64,000 nt of DNA from Lichenibacterium ramalinae (GTDB taxonomy: Bacteria > Pseudomonadota > Alphaproteobacteria > Rhizobiales > Beijerinckiaceae), in the NCBI RefSeq assembly GCF_004137085.1, contig NZ_QYBC01000002.1, forward strand, positions 310,001-374,000, given 5' to 3'. The position numbers and the translations under genes are program-made. The notes beneath the pieces are model-generated. The model did no database searches, had not been told where the DNA came from, and worked only from the letters and a program-made list of their open reading frames with translations. Shown one piece after another: positions 19,525 through 27,574 of this stretch. Numbering within the stretch: position 1 is the first letter of the stretch; each line of letters begins with the position of its first letter.

Positions 19525-21575
19525 CCGTCATCCTCCTCGAACTCGTGCCGGTGCTGCAGGACGACGTCCCGGATCACCCGGATGGCGGTCGGGATGCGGA
19601 GGTCGGGCGGCCCGTCGGTTGCCGCCAGGACACCGTGCTCGACGCCGTCGAGCCCCGCCAGCATGCCGTCGACGTCGCGGACGGCGAGCCGTGCCAGGGC
19701 GGCGCGAAGCGCGTCGCCGGAGGGGCCCGCGTCGGCGAGCCTGCGCAGCTCCAGCACCTGCAGCCCGATCGACAGCGCGGCGACGAGCCGGGAGCCGTGC
19801 ACGGGATCGACGCCCGGCGGCAGGGCGATCAGCCGGGCATAGACGCGGTGCTGCCAGGCGGCCGGCGTCGGCGTCGCCCGCCCGGCCGCGATCCGGCGCA
19901 TCTCGCGCAGGGTGAGGTCCACCAGCCTTTCGGCCCGGAGGCCCTGCGGCACCGGCGGGATCAGCACCAGGGCCAGGGCGCCGGCGAGGCAGCCGCCGAC
20001 GATGCCGAGGGCGCTGTTGTAGAAGCTCAGCGTGTTGAAGCTGATCTCGTTGGTGGGCCCGACCAGCGGCACGAAGTTCATCGTGGCGGCGACGAGGTAG
20101 GGGGCCAGCGCCGGCACGGTCGACAGCATGGCGAGCGGGACCAGCACGGCCGACAGGATCAGGGCCAGCGCCAAGAAGCCCTCGTGGTTGGGCAGGACGG
20201 CGAAGTTCACGATGCCGGCGAGCACCGCCGTCAGCACCGTGCCGATGCCGAAGCCCAGCGCGGCCCGCGGCGCGTGCTCCTGCTGGGGCGCCAGCAACAG
20301 CACCGTCACGGCCAGGAACGTCATGGCGCCGAGGCCGCTCGGCCATTCGGTCGCGACCCAGAACAGGATGCCGGCCGATATGGCCAGGAACGTGCGGATG
20401 GCGTTGACCACCGCCGGCAGGTAGTCGGCCACGACGAAGTCGGGGGTCGCGGCGGGATCGCGGGCCACGGCAGGCTCGCGCAGGAGGGCGAGCCCGTTGG
20501 CGGCGGCGGCGAGCCCGAGCGCGAGCTTCGCGGCCGCCTCCGACAGGAGGCGCTGCGAGGTGCCGCCGTCGTCGCGCCGCTCCACGAGAGCCCGCGCGGC
20601 CGCGACATCCTCCCGCCTGTCGGCCACGAGCTCGGCGCCGCGCTCGGGATCGGGGCCGAGGCCGATGCGGGCCACCTCCGCATCGGCGGCCGGAGACGGG
20701 CTGCGCCAGGAGGCCGGCAGGCGCTCGGCGACCCGTCGCGCTTCCGCCCGCGCCGCGCCCTCGGGCAGGCCGACGAGGTGACTTTCGGCGATGCGCCAAC
20801 CCGACAGGGCGGCGAAGAGGCCCGACACGGCTTCGCGCAGGATGCCGACCCGGTGGCGGAATTCCGGCTCCTCGCCGATCGCCTGGTCGACGACGGGATC
20901 GAGCGCCGCCACGCGGGCGATGAGGGCGCGCCTGACGTCCGGCCCCTCGTCGAGGTGGGCGGCCGGGTTCCCGAGCAGGTCGGCGAAGCGGTCGTGGATC
21001 TCGCGCCCGAGCGCGTCGACGGCGCCGGCCAGGGCGGCCCGCGACCGGCCGAGGTCGGACAGGCCAGTGACCGCCATGGCGCAGGCGATGCCGATGATGA
21101 TCTCGGTGGCGCGGGTGATGGCGAGATGGAACACGTCCCCGGGCTGCGAGATGGAATCCCCCGCGATGATGGCCAGCGTGTAGCCGGCCAGCGCGAAGCC
21201 GTAGGCGGCGAAGTTCCGCGTGATCGTGTTGCCGAACGAGCAGGCCGCCGCCCACAGCGCCATGCCGACCAGGAAGCCGACCCGGTTCTGGGGAAAGATG
21301 CCGGTCAGCACGACGCTCATCGTGGCCCCCACCACGGTGCCGATCATGCGGAAGAAGCCCTTGCGCAAGGAGGCGCCGAGCACCGGTTGGCAGACGATGG
21401 CGGCCGAGGTGCCGGCCCAGGACGGGTTGTCGAGTTCGAGCCAGAAGGCGATGAAGAGCGCGAGCGACACGGCCCCGGCGAGCCGCAGGCCGTAGAGCAG
21501 CCTCTGCAGCGCGGGCGCCGCCCATGTCGGCCAAGCGTCGTCGGCGTCGCGGGCCGGGGCCGCGGGACTGGACAT
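19521..21575 (-). CDS. FUSC-family inner-membrane transporter (AaeB/fusaric-acid-resistance type)
   Basis: The protein (684 residues from ATG 21573-21575) has two bundles of about six transmembrane helices (near residues 25-190 and 360-520), each followed by a long cytoplasmic helical region, the standard FUSC layout. NPSWAGTSAAIVCQPVLGASLRKGFFRMIGTVVGA near the N-terminus is the conserved FUSC box. With the DUF1656 protein and the HlyD adaptor it should export aromatic carboxylic acids or similar weak acids. The frame is open 13 codons further upstream, but MSSPAAPARDADDAW is the better N-terminus. First gene of the efflux operon; no dedicated regulator is adjacent. Confidence 0.9.
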   Translation of the reverse strand: MSSPAAPARDADDAWPTWAAPALQRLLYGLRLAGAVSLALFIAFWLELDNPSWAGTSAAIVCQPVLGASLRKGFFRMIGTVVGATMSVVLTGIFPQNRVGFLVGMALWAAACSFGNTITRNFAAYGFALAGYTLAIIAGDSISQPGDVFHLAITRATEIIIGIACAMAVTGLSDLGRSRAALAGAVDALGREIHDRFADLLGNPAAHLDEGPDVRRALIARVAALDPVVDQAIGEEPEFRHRVGILREAVSGLFAALSGWRIAESHLVGLPEGAARAEARRVAERLPASWRSPSPAADAEVARIGLGPDPERGAELVADRREDVAAARALVERRDDGGTSQRLLSEAAAKLALGLAAAANGLALLREPAVARDPAATPDFVVADYLPAVVNAIRTFLAISAGILFWVATEWPSGLGAMTFLAVTVLLLAPQQEHAPRAALGFGIGTVLTAVLAGIVNFAVLPNHEGFLALALILSAVLVPLAMLSTVPALAPYLVAATMNFVPLVGPTNEISFNTLSFYNSALGIVGGCLAGALALVLIPPVPQGLRAERLVDLTLREMRRIAAGRATPTPAAWQHRVYARLIALPPGVDPVHGSRLVAALSIGLQVLELRRLADAGPSGDALRAALARLAVRDVDGMLAGLDGVEHGVLAATDGPPDLRIPTAIRVIRDVVLQHRHEFEEDDG

Positions 21576-21800
21576 GATGCTGGACTGCCGCCGTTCAGGA
21601 CCGATGCGGCTCAACGGCCGGCGCCGCGGATTGTTGCCGCCGTGCCTCGACGCCCGCCGGCTGCCGCAGCGGCAAGATGAACGATAGATGAACGGGCCGC
21701 GTCATCATGGCGTTGCTTCGTGGCCGGGGGGAACATTAAGCCGTTGTCACGAATTCTGCCAACGAGGGCGAGACGAGATCAGGTCGAGGACGGTTTTGCT

Positions 21801-22322
21801 ATGTTGGGATCGGGCTTTTCATATGGCGCCACCCTGAAGAAGGTGGCCTTGGCGGGCATCGGTGCGTTGTCGGTCGGCGCCGTTCTGGTGGCGACGGCGG
21901 AACCCGCGCAGGCGTTCCGGGGCGGCTACGGCGGCGGCGTGTACCGCGGTGGCGGGTTCCGCGGCGGCTTCGGGGGGTTCCGGGGCGGGTACGGCGGCTT
22001 CCGCGGCGGGTATGGCCGTTTCGGCGGGTTCCGCGGTGGCTACGGCGGCTTCGGACGGGGCCGTTTCGGTTACGGCGGCATCGGTTTCCGGCGCTTCGGC
22101 TATGGCGGCTTCGGCTATCGTCGCTTCGGCTACGGCGGGTTCGGCTATCGCCGCTTCGGCTACGGGGTCGGCTTCCCCTATGCCGGCCTGGGCTACGGCT
22201 ACCGCCGCGCCTTCTTCCGCCGTCCCTTCCTGGGCTACGGCTATGGCTATCGCGGGTTCGGCTACGGCTTCGGGCGCCCCTACGGCATCGGCTACGGGCG
22301 CCGGTTCGGCTATCGCTACTGA
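21801..22322 (+). CDS. Exported Gly/Tyr/Arg/Phe-rich repetitive protein
   Basis: The 173-residue product has a signal peptide (MLGSGFSYGATLKKVALAGI, then a hydrophobic stretch and AEPAQA) cut near residue 38. The mature part is almost wholly made of G-G-Y/F/R repeats: first FRGGYGG-type units (40-90), then FGYRRFGYGG units (95-130), then aromatic GYGYGYRGFGYG runs. No catalytic domain is visible. The protein is highly basic and aromatic and may form a surface or matrix layer or bind polyanions. The start ATG 21801 is chosen for the signal peptide. A stem-loop follows the stop. Similar exported GYR-rich proteins are known but uncharacterised in Hyphomicrobiales. Confidence 0.8.
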   Translation: MLGSGFSYGATLKKVALAGIGALSVGAVLVATAEPAQAFRGGYGGGVYRGGGFRGGFGGFRGGYGGFRGGYGRFGGFRGGYGGFGRGRFGYGGIGFRRFGYGGFGYRRFGYGGFGYRRFGYGVGFPYAGLGYGYRRAFFRRPFLGYGYGYRGFGYGFGRPYGIGYGRRFGYRY

Positions 22323-22351
22323 GACCGCGTCGCCGAAAGCCCTGGTCCCCG

Positions 22352-22378
22352 ACACCGAGGAGAACGTCCTCGGTGTTT
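22352..22378 (+). terminator. Stem-loop after the Gly-rich exported protein gene
   Basis: ACACCGAGGA (22352-22361) and TCCTCGGTGT (22367-22376) make a perfect 10-bp stem with a 5-base loop GAACG, followed by TTCG. It starts 30 bases after the stop codon at 22322. The short T-run makes it a moderate terminator candidate. Confidence 0.55.
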
Positions 22379-22495
22379 CGAGAGGGCGCTCAGGCAGGCG
22401 TCGGATAGGCCGTCGAGACGACGGACCGCAGAAGTCTACACGCCCCTGCCCGGCCTCCGCGCGGGGGCGAATTTGCATGACGGTGCCGGCCCGCC

Positions 22496-22912
22496 TCAGT
22501 CACCCCAGCAATGGAGCACGATCTCCCGCCGATGGGGTGCGGCACGATGCTCGAACAGGTAGATGCCCTGCCATGTTCCCAGCAGCATCCGCCCGTCTTC
22601 CACCGGCACCGACAGGCTGGTTTGGGTCAGGGCCGCGCGGAGGTGGGCCGGCATGTCGTCGGGTCCTTCGAGGTCGTGGACGTATCCGGCCCCCTCGGGC
22701 GCCAGGCGCTCGAAGAAGCGTTCCATGTCGGTCCGCACGGTCGGGTCCGCATTCTCCTGGATGAGCAGCGACGCCGACGTGTGGCGGCAGAAGACCGTGA
22801 GCAGCCCCGTCCCGATCCCCTGCCCGCCCAGCCACCGGGCGATCGGCCCCGTGACGTCGTAGAGGCCCTTGCGGGTCGTCGCCTGGGTGAAGCGGTGCAG
22901 GGCCTGGCGCAT
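22496..22912 (-). CDS. YjbQ/UPF0047-family protein
   Basis: The 138-residue protein matches the YjbQ/UPF0047 family over its full length: GLYDVTGPIARWL near the N-terminus, GLLTVFCRHTSASLLIQENADP (about residues 37-58), LPAHLRAALTQTSLSVPV-like and GTWQGIYLFEHR near the end. The family is widespread, has conserved His/Asn/Glu residues grouped in a trimer pocket, and E. coli YjbQ shows weak thiamine-phosphate-synthase activity; its true role is unsettled. The gene stands alone, convergent with the exported Gly-rich gene. Confidence 0.9.
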   Translation of the reverse strand: MRQALHRFTQATTRKGLYDVTGPIARWLGGQGIGTGLLTVFCRHTSASLLIQENADPTVRTDMERFFERLAPEGAGYVHDLEGPDDMPAHLRAALTQTSLSVPVEDGRMLLGTWQGIYLFEHRAAPHRREIVLHCWGD

Positions 22913-23123
22913 GCGATCGTCCTTCCGGGGCGGCGTGCCTCGCCAAACCCCCGTCGCCCGCCACGGTTCCGCGCGGGGCCGACGCCGGCGGACCGTGATC
23001 GCGGCGCCACAGCCGGCGGCGTCCTGGGCTGCACGGGGAGATTGTGAGTCCCCCGGCCTTGCGTCGCGCCCGGCGGGCTGCGACAGAAATCGTCAAGCTT
23101 TGCCGGACATCACAGAGGCTCGC

Positions 23124-23146
23124 TCCCGGGACCACGCGTCCCGGGA
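23124..23146. promoter_or_regulatory. Perfect 9-bp hairpin upstream of the 166-residue exported protein
   Basis: TCCCGGGAC (23124-23132), loop CACGC, GTCCCGGGA (23138-23146). It lies in the 281-base gap between yjbQ and the gene at 23195, ends 48 bases before that ATG, and would be in its leader if transcription starts near 23110. No T-run follows, so it is more likely a leader structure or protein site than a terminator; its role is unknown. Confidence 0.4.
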
Positions 23147-23194
23147 CACGGGTGGTCGCATCCGACATCGCCGGTTCGCAGAAGGTGGGACGAC

Positions 23195-23695
23195 ATGCGG
23201 GGCCTCGTGGGACGGACCGGTTTCGGGCGATGCGGCGCCGCCCTGGTGCTGTCGCTCGCCCTGTCATCGGCGGCGCTGCCGGCGCGGGCCGAGGAGGGCG
23301 GACTGTTGGGCTTCCTGTCCGCGGCACTGGGCGGCGGCGGAGCGCCCGCTCCGGCATCGGCGCCGACATTGGCGCCGGCGCCGCGCGCCGCCGAAGGCGA
23401 GACCGCCCCTCCGCTGACGGTGCGCCGCACCCCCAGGAAGCCCGGCGGCTCCAGCCGCGCCCACATGGCCCGGGTCCCGACCAAAACCGGCCCGGTGTCG
23501 ATCTTCGAGGACCCGACGCTGCGCAGCGGCGACGCCGTGATGACGAAGGACGGCATGAAGGTCTTCGCCGGCGGCCGATTCTCGCCCGAACACCCCTATG
23601 GCGACACGGATTTCGTCGCCGTCTCGGCGTCGAGGAGCGTCGCCCCCGGGATCAGGAAGACCGTGCTCGACCTCAACAAGCTCCCGCACGGCTGA
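23195..23695 (+). CDS. Exported protein of unknown function, 166 residues
   Basis: ATG at 23195 has GGTGGGA about 7 bases upstream. A signal peptide covers residues 1-32 (hydrophobic ALVLSLALSSAALPA, then RAEE). A low-complexity Pro/Ala linker (about 48-75) follows, then a compact C-terminal part (85-166) with TGPVSIFEDPTLRSGDAVMT and GGRFSPEHPYGDTDFVAVSA. No known domain is recognised; the spacing SGDAVMTKDGMKVFAG suggests a beta-rich fold. It may be a periplasmic structural or DUF-type protein of Hyphomicrobiales. It is followed after 108 bases by xylulokinase and is probably not co-functional. Confidence 0.75.
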   Translation: MRGLVGRTGFGRCGAALVLSLALSSAALPARAEEGGLLGFLSAALGGGGAPAPASAPTLAPAPRAAEGETAPPLTVRRTPRKPGGSSRAHMARVPTKTGPVSIFEDPTLRSGDAVMTKDGMKVFAGGRFSPEHPYGDTDFVAVSASRSVAPGIRKTVLDLNKLPHG

Positions 23696-23803
23696 CACCG
23701 ACCTCGGCGCCGGGGCACTCGATCACGCGACCTTTCGCGCCACCCTTCCGCCAAGCCGCCCTTTGGGGCAGATTGCCCGGGCAACAACGCCGCGGGGGGA
23801 TCC

Positions 23804-25267
23804 ATGTTCGTCGGCATCGACATCGGCACGACTTCGGTGAAATCCGTGCTCATGGCGGAGGACGGCACGCTGCGCGCCTCCGCCGCCTTCCCGGTCCCGC
23901 TGTCGCGCCCGCAGGCCGGCTGGTCCGAGCAGGACCCGGAGCACTGGTGGTCGGCGGTCTGCGACACGCTCGACGCCCTCGCGGCGGCCGAGCCGCGGCT
24001 GATGGCGGGCGTGACCGGCATCGGCCTGTCCGGGCACATGCACGGCGCCACGCTGCTGGGTGCCGACGATGTCGTGCTGCGCCCCGCCATCCTGTGGAAC
24101 GACGGCCGCGCCGCGGCCGAATGCGCCGAGATCGAGGCCGCCTGCCCCGAGGCCCGCGCCATCACCGGCAACATCGTCATGCCGGGTTTCACGGCTCCCA
24201 AGGTCGCCTGGGTGCGCAAGCACGAGCCCGCGGTCTTCGAGCGCATCCGCAAGGTGCTGCTGCCCAAGGACTACGTGCGGCTGAAGCTCACCGGCGACTA
24301 TGCGTCGGACATGTCGGACGCGGCCGGCACCTGCTGGCTCGACGTCGGGGCGCGGCGCTGGTCCGACCCGCTGCTCGCCGCGACGGGCCTGACGCGCGAC
24401 CAGATGCCGGCCCTCTACGAGGGGACGGAGGCCACGGGCCGCCTGCGCGAAGCCCTGCGGGTGCGCTTCGGCATGGACCGGGCGCCCGTGGTGGCGGGAG
24501 GCGCGGGCGACAATGCCGCCTCGGCCTGCGGCATCGGTGCGGTCGAGCCGGGCGCGGCCTTCCTGTCGCTCGGCACGTCGGGCGTGCTCTTCGTGTCCAA
24601 TGCCCGCTTCTCGCCCAACACGGCGGGCGCCGTCCACGCCTTCTGCCACGCCCTGCCCGACACCTGGCACCAGATGGGCGTGATCCTGTCGGCCACCGAC
24701 AGCCTCAACTGGTTCGCGCGGCTCGTCGGGGCACCCGCGCCCGAGCTCACGGCGGCGCTGGGCGAGCGGGTGGCGAAACCCTCGCCGGCCCTGTTCATGC
24801 CCTACCTGTCGGGCGAGCGGACGCCGCACAACGACGCCGGCGCGCGGGGCGGCTTTCTCGGCCTCGACCAGACGAGCTCGCGGCAGGACCTGACCCAGGC
24901 GGTGCTGGAAGGCGTGGCCTTCGCGTTCCGGGACTGCCTGCGGGTGCTGGAGGACGCCGGCACCGCGGTCGAGCGCGCCTTCGCGGTCGGGGGCGGCGCC
25001 AATTCCCCGGTCTGGCTGTCGATCATGGCGAGCGTGCTCGACCGGCCGCTCGACGTTTCGGCCGCCGCCGATGTCGGCGCCGCCTTCGGCGCGGCGCGGC
25101 TCGGGCAGGCCGCCGCCACGGGCGCCCGGGACCCTGGCGCGCTCATGCCGCCCCCGCCGGTGCAGCATACCGTCCTGCCGGACCGCGCCCTCGCCGCCGC
25201 CTATGCCGAGCGCTACGACCGCTACCGCGCGCTCTACGCCGCCGCCGCCCATGCGGCGGACGCCTGA
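23804..25267 (+). CDS. xylB: Xylulokinase
   Basis: This 487-residue FGGY kinase phosphorylates D-xylulose to D-xylulose 5-phosphate. The N-terminal phosphate loop reads FVGIDIGTTSVKSVLMAEDG; SGHMHGATLL and ILWNDGRAAAEC (about 75-110) are typical of XylB, as is the second-domain GAGDNAASACGIGAV (about 228-243). The catalytic aspartate lies in that GAGDN segment. Near the C-terminus is AFAVGGGANSPVWLSIMASVL. The length matches the family (about 485-495). Its TGA overlaps the ATG of the isomerase by one base (25267), so the pair makes a sugar-to-xylulose-5-P route. There is no xylose isomerase or pentose transporter nearby. Confidence 0.94.
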   Translation: MFVGIDIGTTSVKSVLMAEDGTLRASAAFPVPLSRPQAGWSEQDPEHWWSAVCDTLDALAAAEPRLMAGVTGIGLSGHMHGATLLGADDVVLRPAILWNDGRAAAECAEIEAACPEARAITGNIVMPGFTAPKVAWVRKHEPAVFERIRKVLLPKDYVRLKLTGDYASDMSDAAGTCWLDVGARRWSDPLLAATGLTRDQMPALYEGTEATGRLREALRVRFGMDRAPVVAGGAGDNAASACGIGAVEPGAAFLSLGTSGVLFVSNARFSPNTAGAVHAFCHALPDTWHQMGVILSATDSLNWFARLVGAPAPELTAALGERVAKPSPALFMPYLSGERTPHNDAGARGGFLGLDQTSSRQDLTQAVLEGVAFAFRDCLRVLEDAGTAVERAFAVGGGANSPVWLSIMASVLDRPLDVSAAADVGAAFGAARLGQAAATGARDPGALMPPPPVQHTVLPDRALAAAYAERYDRYRALYAAAAHAADA

Positions 25268-25923
25268 TGCTGCGCTCCGAGATCGACGGCCTCATCGACG
25301 AGGCCCAGGCCCTCTTCGCCGCGCAGGGGCTCGCCCTGCCGCCCTGGGCGCGCTTTTCCCCGACCGACTGGGCCGCGCGGCCCGAACAGGCGCGGTTCTG
25401 CGCCGAGCGCCAGATGGGCTGGGACGTGACGGATTTCGGCAGCGGGGACTTCGCGGCGCGCGGGCTTCTGCTGCTGTGCACCCGCAACGGCATCCAGGGG
25501 CGGACGGGGGAACGCCCCTACGCCGAGAAGCTGATGGTGGTGCGCGACGGGCAGGAAACGCCGTTCCATCGCCACATCGTCAAGGCCGAAGACATCATCA
25601 ACCGCGGCGGCGGCGACCTCGTCGTCGAGGTCACGCAGTTCGACGGCACCGTCGAGACCACGGTCCCCGTCTCCGTGACGGTGGACGGCGACCGGCGCCG
25701 GCTGCCCCCGCGCAGCCCGGTCGTGCTGGCGCCGGGCGAAAGCATCACGCTGGTGCCGGGGCAGATGCACCGTTTCTACGGGCGCGGCATCGTGGTGGTG
25801 GGCGAGGTGAGCCAGACCAACGACGACCACAACGACAACGTGTTCCTGGAGCCCGTCGGCCGCTTCGCCGCCATCCTGAACGATGCGCCCGCGCGGTTCC
25901 CGCTGTGGTCCGAGCTCGTTTGA
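25267..25923 (+). CDS. D-lyxose ketol-isomerase family sugar isomerase
   Basis: The 218-residue cupin-type isomerase belongs to the D-lyxose isomerase (YdaE-like) family, which interconverts D-lyxose and D-xylulose and often D-mannose and D-fructose. Metal ligands typical for the family appear in ETPFHRHIVKAEDIINRGGG (H-x-H and Glu, about residues 99-118) and later in VPGQMHRFYG (His). EVSQTNDDHNDNVF is the conserved ending segment. Coupling to xylB (one-base overlap) strongly favours D-lyxose to D-xylulose conversion. A strong terminator lies 110 bases downstream and closes the two-gene operon. Confidence 0.87.
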   Translation: MLRSEIDGLIDEAQALFAAQGLALPPWARFSPTDWAARPEQARFCAERQMGWDVTDFGSGDFAARGLLLLCTRNGIQGRTGERPYAEKLMVVRDGQETPFHRHIVKAEDIINRGGGDLVVEVTQFDGTVETTVPVSVTVDGDRRRLPPRSPVVLAPGESITLVPGQMHRFYGRGIVVVGEVSQTNDDHNDNVFLEPVGRFAAILNDAPARFPLWSELV

Positions 25924-26030
25924 CGCAGCGGCGGAAAACCGGCGGGGCGTTGCAACTTCGCCGGAACGACCCTGTTGGTTGACGGCAGCCGAGGCTGCAC
26001 CGTCCTTCGGGGCGTTTCCTCCCAGACTTC

Positions 26031-26056
26031 AGGCCGTCCTTCGGGACGGCCTTTTT
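26031..26056 (+). terminator. Strong intrinsic terminator of the xylB/lyxose isomerase operon
   Basis: GGCCGTCC (26032-26039), loop TTCG, GGACGGCC (26044-26051), then TTTTT (26052-26056). The UUCG tetraloop, 8-9 bp GC stem and T-run make this the clearest rho-independent terminator in the window. Confidence 0.92.
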
Positions 26057-26116
26057 CGTCGCTCCGTGCCGTGCCATGCTGACCGGCGCGACGTCCTGTC
26101 CGCTCCGGAGAATACC

Positions 26117-26437
26117 ATGCCGCCGCTGCGCCTCATCCCGTTGGCGGCCCTGCCGCTGCGCCTCGTCCCGGCCGCCGTTTTGGCGGCGGCCCTGGTCCTG
26201 CCGGGCTATGCCGTCGCCCAGACCGCCAACGGCAGCCCGACGGCGCCCGCCTCCCCGGGCCTCGTCGGCACGCCGGCGCCGATCTCGCGGACGCCGCCCA
26301 GCGTCGGCACGCGGCGCGGCAGGTCCGACGCCAAGCTCGCGCCGAGCGGCGTGCGGCCGCTGCCGAAACCCACGGCGGCGGACCTCGCCGAGCAGAGGAA
26401 GCTGGAACACGACCTGCGGATCTGCATCGGCTGCTGA
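26117..26437 (+). CDS. Small exported protein, unknown function
   Basis: The 106-residue product from ATG 26117 (GGAG about 8 bases upstream) has a long signal peptide (residues 1-35, core LVPAAVLAAALVLPGYAVA, cut before QTANG). The mature part is about 70 residues of Pro/Ser/Thr/Arg-rich, probably disordered sequence. It closes with a charged helix PTAADLAEQRKLEHDLRICIGC, whose two C-terminal cysteines could form a disulfide or bind metal. No family recognised. The gene is solitary, between a strong terminator and a short tandem repeat. Confidence 0.65.
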   Translation: MPPLRLIPLAALPLRLVPAAVLAAALVLPGYAVAQTANGSPTAPASPGLVGTPAPISRTPPSVGTRRGRSDAKLAPSGVRPLPKPTAADLAEQRKLEHDLRICIGC

Positions 26438-26521
26438 CCGGCACCACTGACGCCGCGCCGGCCGGCGGCACCGATACGGCCGGAGGCGAAAGCGCTCTGG
26501 GTCACCCGCATCGCAACGCTT

Positions 26522-26560
26522 CGCCGCCTCCCCTCGCCGCCTCCCCTCGCCGCCTCCCCT
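26522..26560 (+). repeat. Three perfect copies of a 13-bp direct repeat
   Basis: CGCCGCCTCCCCT occurs at 26522-26534, 26535-26547 and 26548-26560 without a mismatch. It lies 36 bases before the palindromic operator of the SDR gene, so it could be a slipped-strand array that changes promoter spacing, or just a simple repeat. Confidence 0.95.
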
Positions 26561-26595
26561 TGCGCCGACCGAGGACGGATGGCATCTGTGCCTTA

Positions 26596-26611
26596 GATGA
26601 CGGTCGTCATC
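26596..26611. promoter_or_regulatory. 16-bp perfect palindrome upstream of the SDR gene (TetR-type operator candidate)
   Basis: GATGACGGTCGTCATC at 26596-26611 is fully palindromic and ends 21 bases before the SDR start codon. Short palindromes of the TGACG-N2-CGTCA kind are typical TetR-family operators, and SDR genes are frequent targets of TetR repressors. No tetR gene is in this neighbourhood. Confidence 0.55.
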
Positions 26612-26632
26612 ATAAGAGCCCAGGAGACACCC

Positions 26633-27421
26633 ATGTCGGCTTCGCGTCCCACCACCGCCCTCGTCACCGGCGCCTCGTCGGGCATCGGCGCCACCTACGC
26701 CGACCGACTGGCCCGGCGCGGCCACGGCCTCGTCCTCGTCGCCCGCAGCGGGGATCGCCTCGACGCGCTGGCGGCGCGGCTCCGCTCCGAGACGGGCGTC
26801 GCCGTCGAGACCCTGGTGGCGGACCTCGCCGATGCAGCAGCGCTCGCCCGGGTCGAGCGGCGGCTGCGCGATGATGCCGCCATCGGCCTCCTCGTCAACA
26901 ACGCCGGTTCGGCGCTGCCGGGCGGCATCGCCGACCAGGGGCCGGACGCCATCGAAGGGCTGATCCGCCTCAACGTCACGGCCCCGGCCCGGCTCGCCGC
27001 CGCCGTGCTGCCCCGTCTCATCGCGGCCGGCGAGGGCGCGATCATCAACGTCGCGTCGGTGCTGGCCGTGGCGCCCGAAGCCATGCCGGGCATCTATCCC
27101 GCCACCAAGAGCTTCGTGCTGACGCTGTCGCAGTCCTTGGCGCTGGAAGCCGGGCCGCGCGGCGTCTACGTCCAAGCCGTGCTGCCCGCCGCGACCCGCA
27201 CCGAGATCTGGAGCAAGACCGGGCATGCCGTCGACAGCGTCCCGGGGCTGATGGAGGTCGGCGACCTCGTCGACGCCGCGCTGGTCGGCTTCGACCGAGG
27301 CGAGGCCGTGACGGTGCCGCCCCTGCACGACGAGGCGCAGTGGAACGCCTTCTCGGCGGCCCGCCTCGCCCTGCTGCCGGGCTTCCGCCAGTCGCGGCCG
27401 GCGCCACGCTACGGGGTGTGA
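26633..27421 (+). CDS. Short-chain dehydrogenase/reductase (SDR, classical)
   Basis: The 262-residue NAD(P)-dependent oxidoreductase has the cofactor motif TGASSGIGATYADRLARRGH (about residues 11-30), the downstream NNAG motif in GLLVNNAGSALPGGI, the active-site Ser in IINVASVLAVAP, and Y-x3-K in IYPATKSFVLTLSQ (about 150-160). ATG at 26633 is chosen because CAGGAG lies 8-12 bases upstream; the in-frame ATG at 26597 falls inside the operator palindrome. The substrate cannot be read from sequence. Tandem repeats flank the gene on both sides (26522-26560 and 27426-27533). Confidence 0.9.
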   Translation: MSASRPTTALVTGASSGIGATYADRLARRGHGLVLVARSGDRLDALAARLRSETGVAVETLVADLADAAALARVERRLRDDAAIGLLVNNAGSALPGGIADQGPDAIEGLIRLNVTAPARLAAAVLPRLIAAGEGAIINVASVLAVAPEAMPGIYPATKSFVLTLSQSLALEAGPRGVYVQAVLPAATRTEIWSKTGHAVDSVPGLMEVGDLVDAALVGFDRGEAVTVPPLHDEAQWNAFSAARLALLPGFRQSRPAPRYGV

Positions 27422-27425
27422 CAGA

Positions 27426-27533
27426 GCGCTTGCGCCTCTGGCGCATTCGCTCCGACCCAATGCGCTTGCGCCCTCGGCGCATTCGCTCCAAGCGAAAGCG
27501 CTTGCGCCTTCGGTGCAGGCGTTCCGAGTGACA
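27426..27533 (+). repeat. Three 36-bp direct repeats just after the SDR stop codon
   Basis: Copies begin with GCGCTTGCGCC at 27426, 27462 and 27498, with exactly 36-base periodicity. Copies 1 and 2 share GGCGCATTCGCTCC; copy 3 is more diverged. The junction of copy 2 contains TTCGCT-CCA-AGCGAA (27482-27496), a small hairpin. The layout resembles a REP/BIME-like intergenic element and not a CRISPR, as there are no unique spacers. Confidence 0.9.
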
Positions 27534-27574
27534 GGCGCGTCCTTTTGGCGATTGCGGAACGCCGGACAATGGCA

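Noticed and set aside
21730-21755. EcfG-type promoter (GGAAC near 21730) before the Gly-rich gene
   Set aside because: No CGTT at the required 16-17 base distance; the nearest CGTT is only 7 bases away.
27426-27533. CRISPR-like array of three 36-bp units
   Set aside because: Units are contiguous with no unique spacers, only three copies, and no cas genes.
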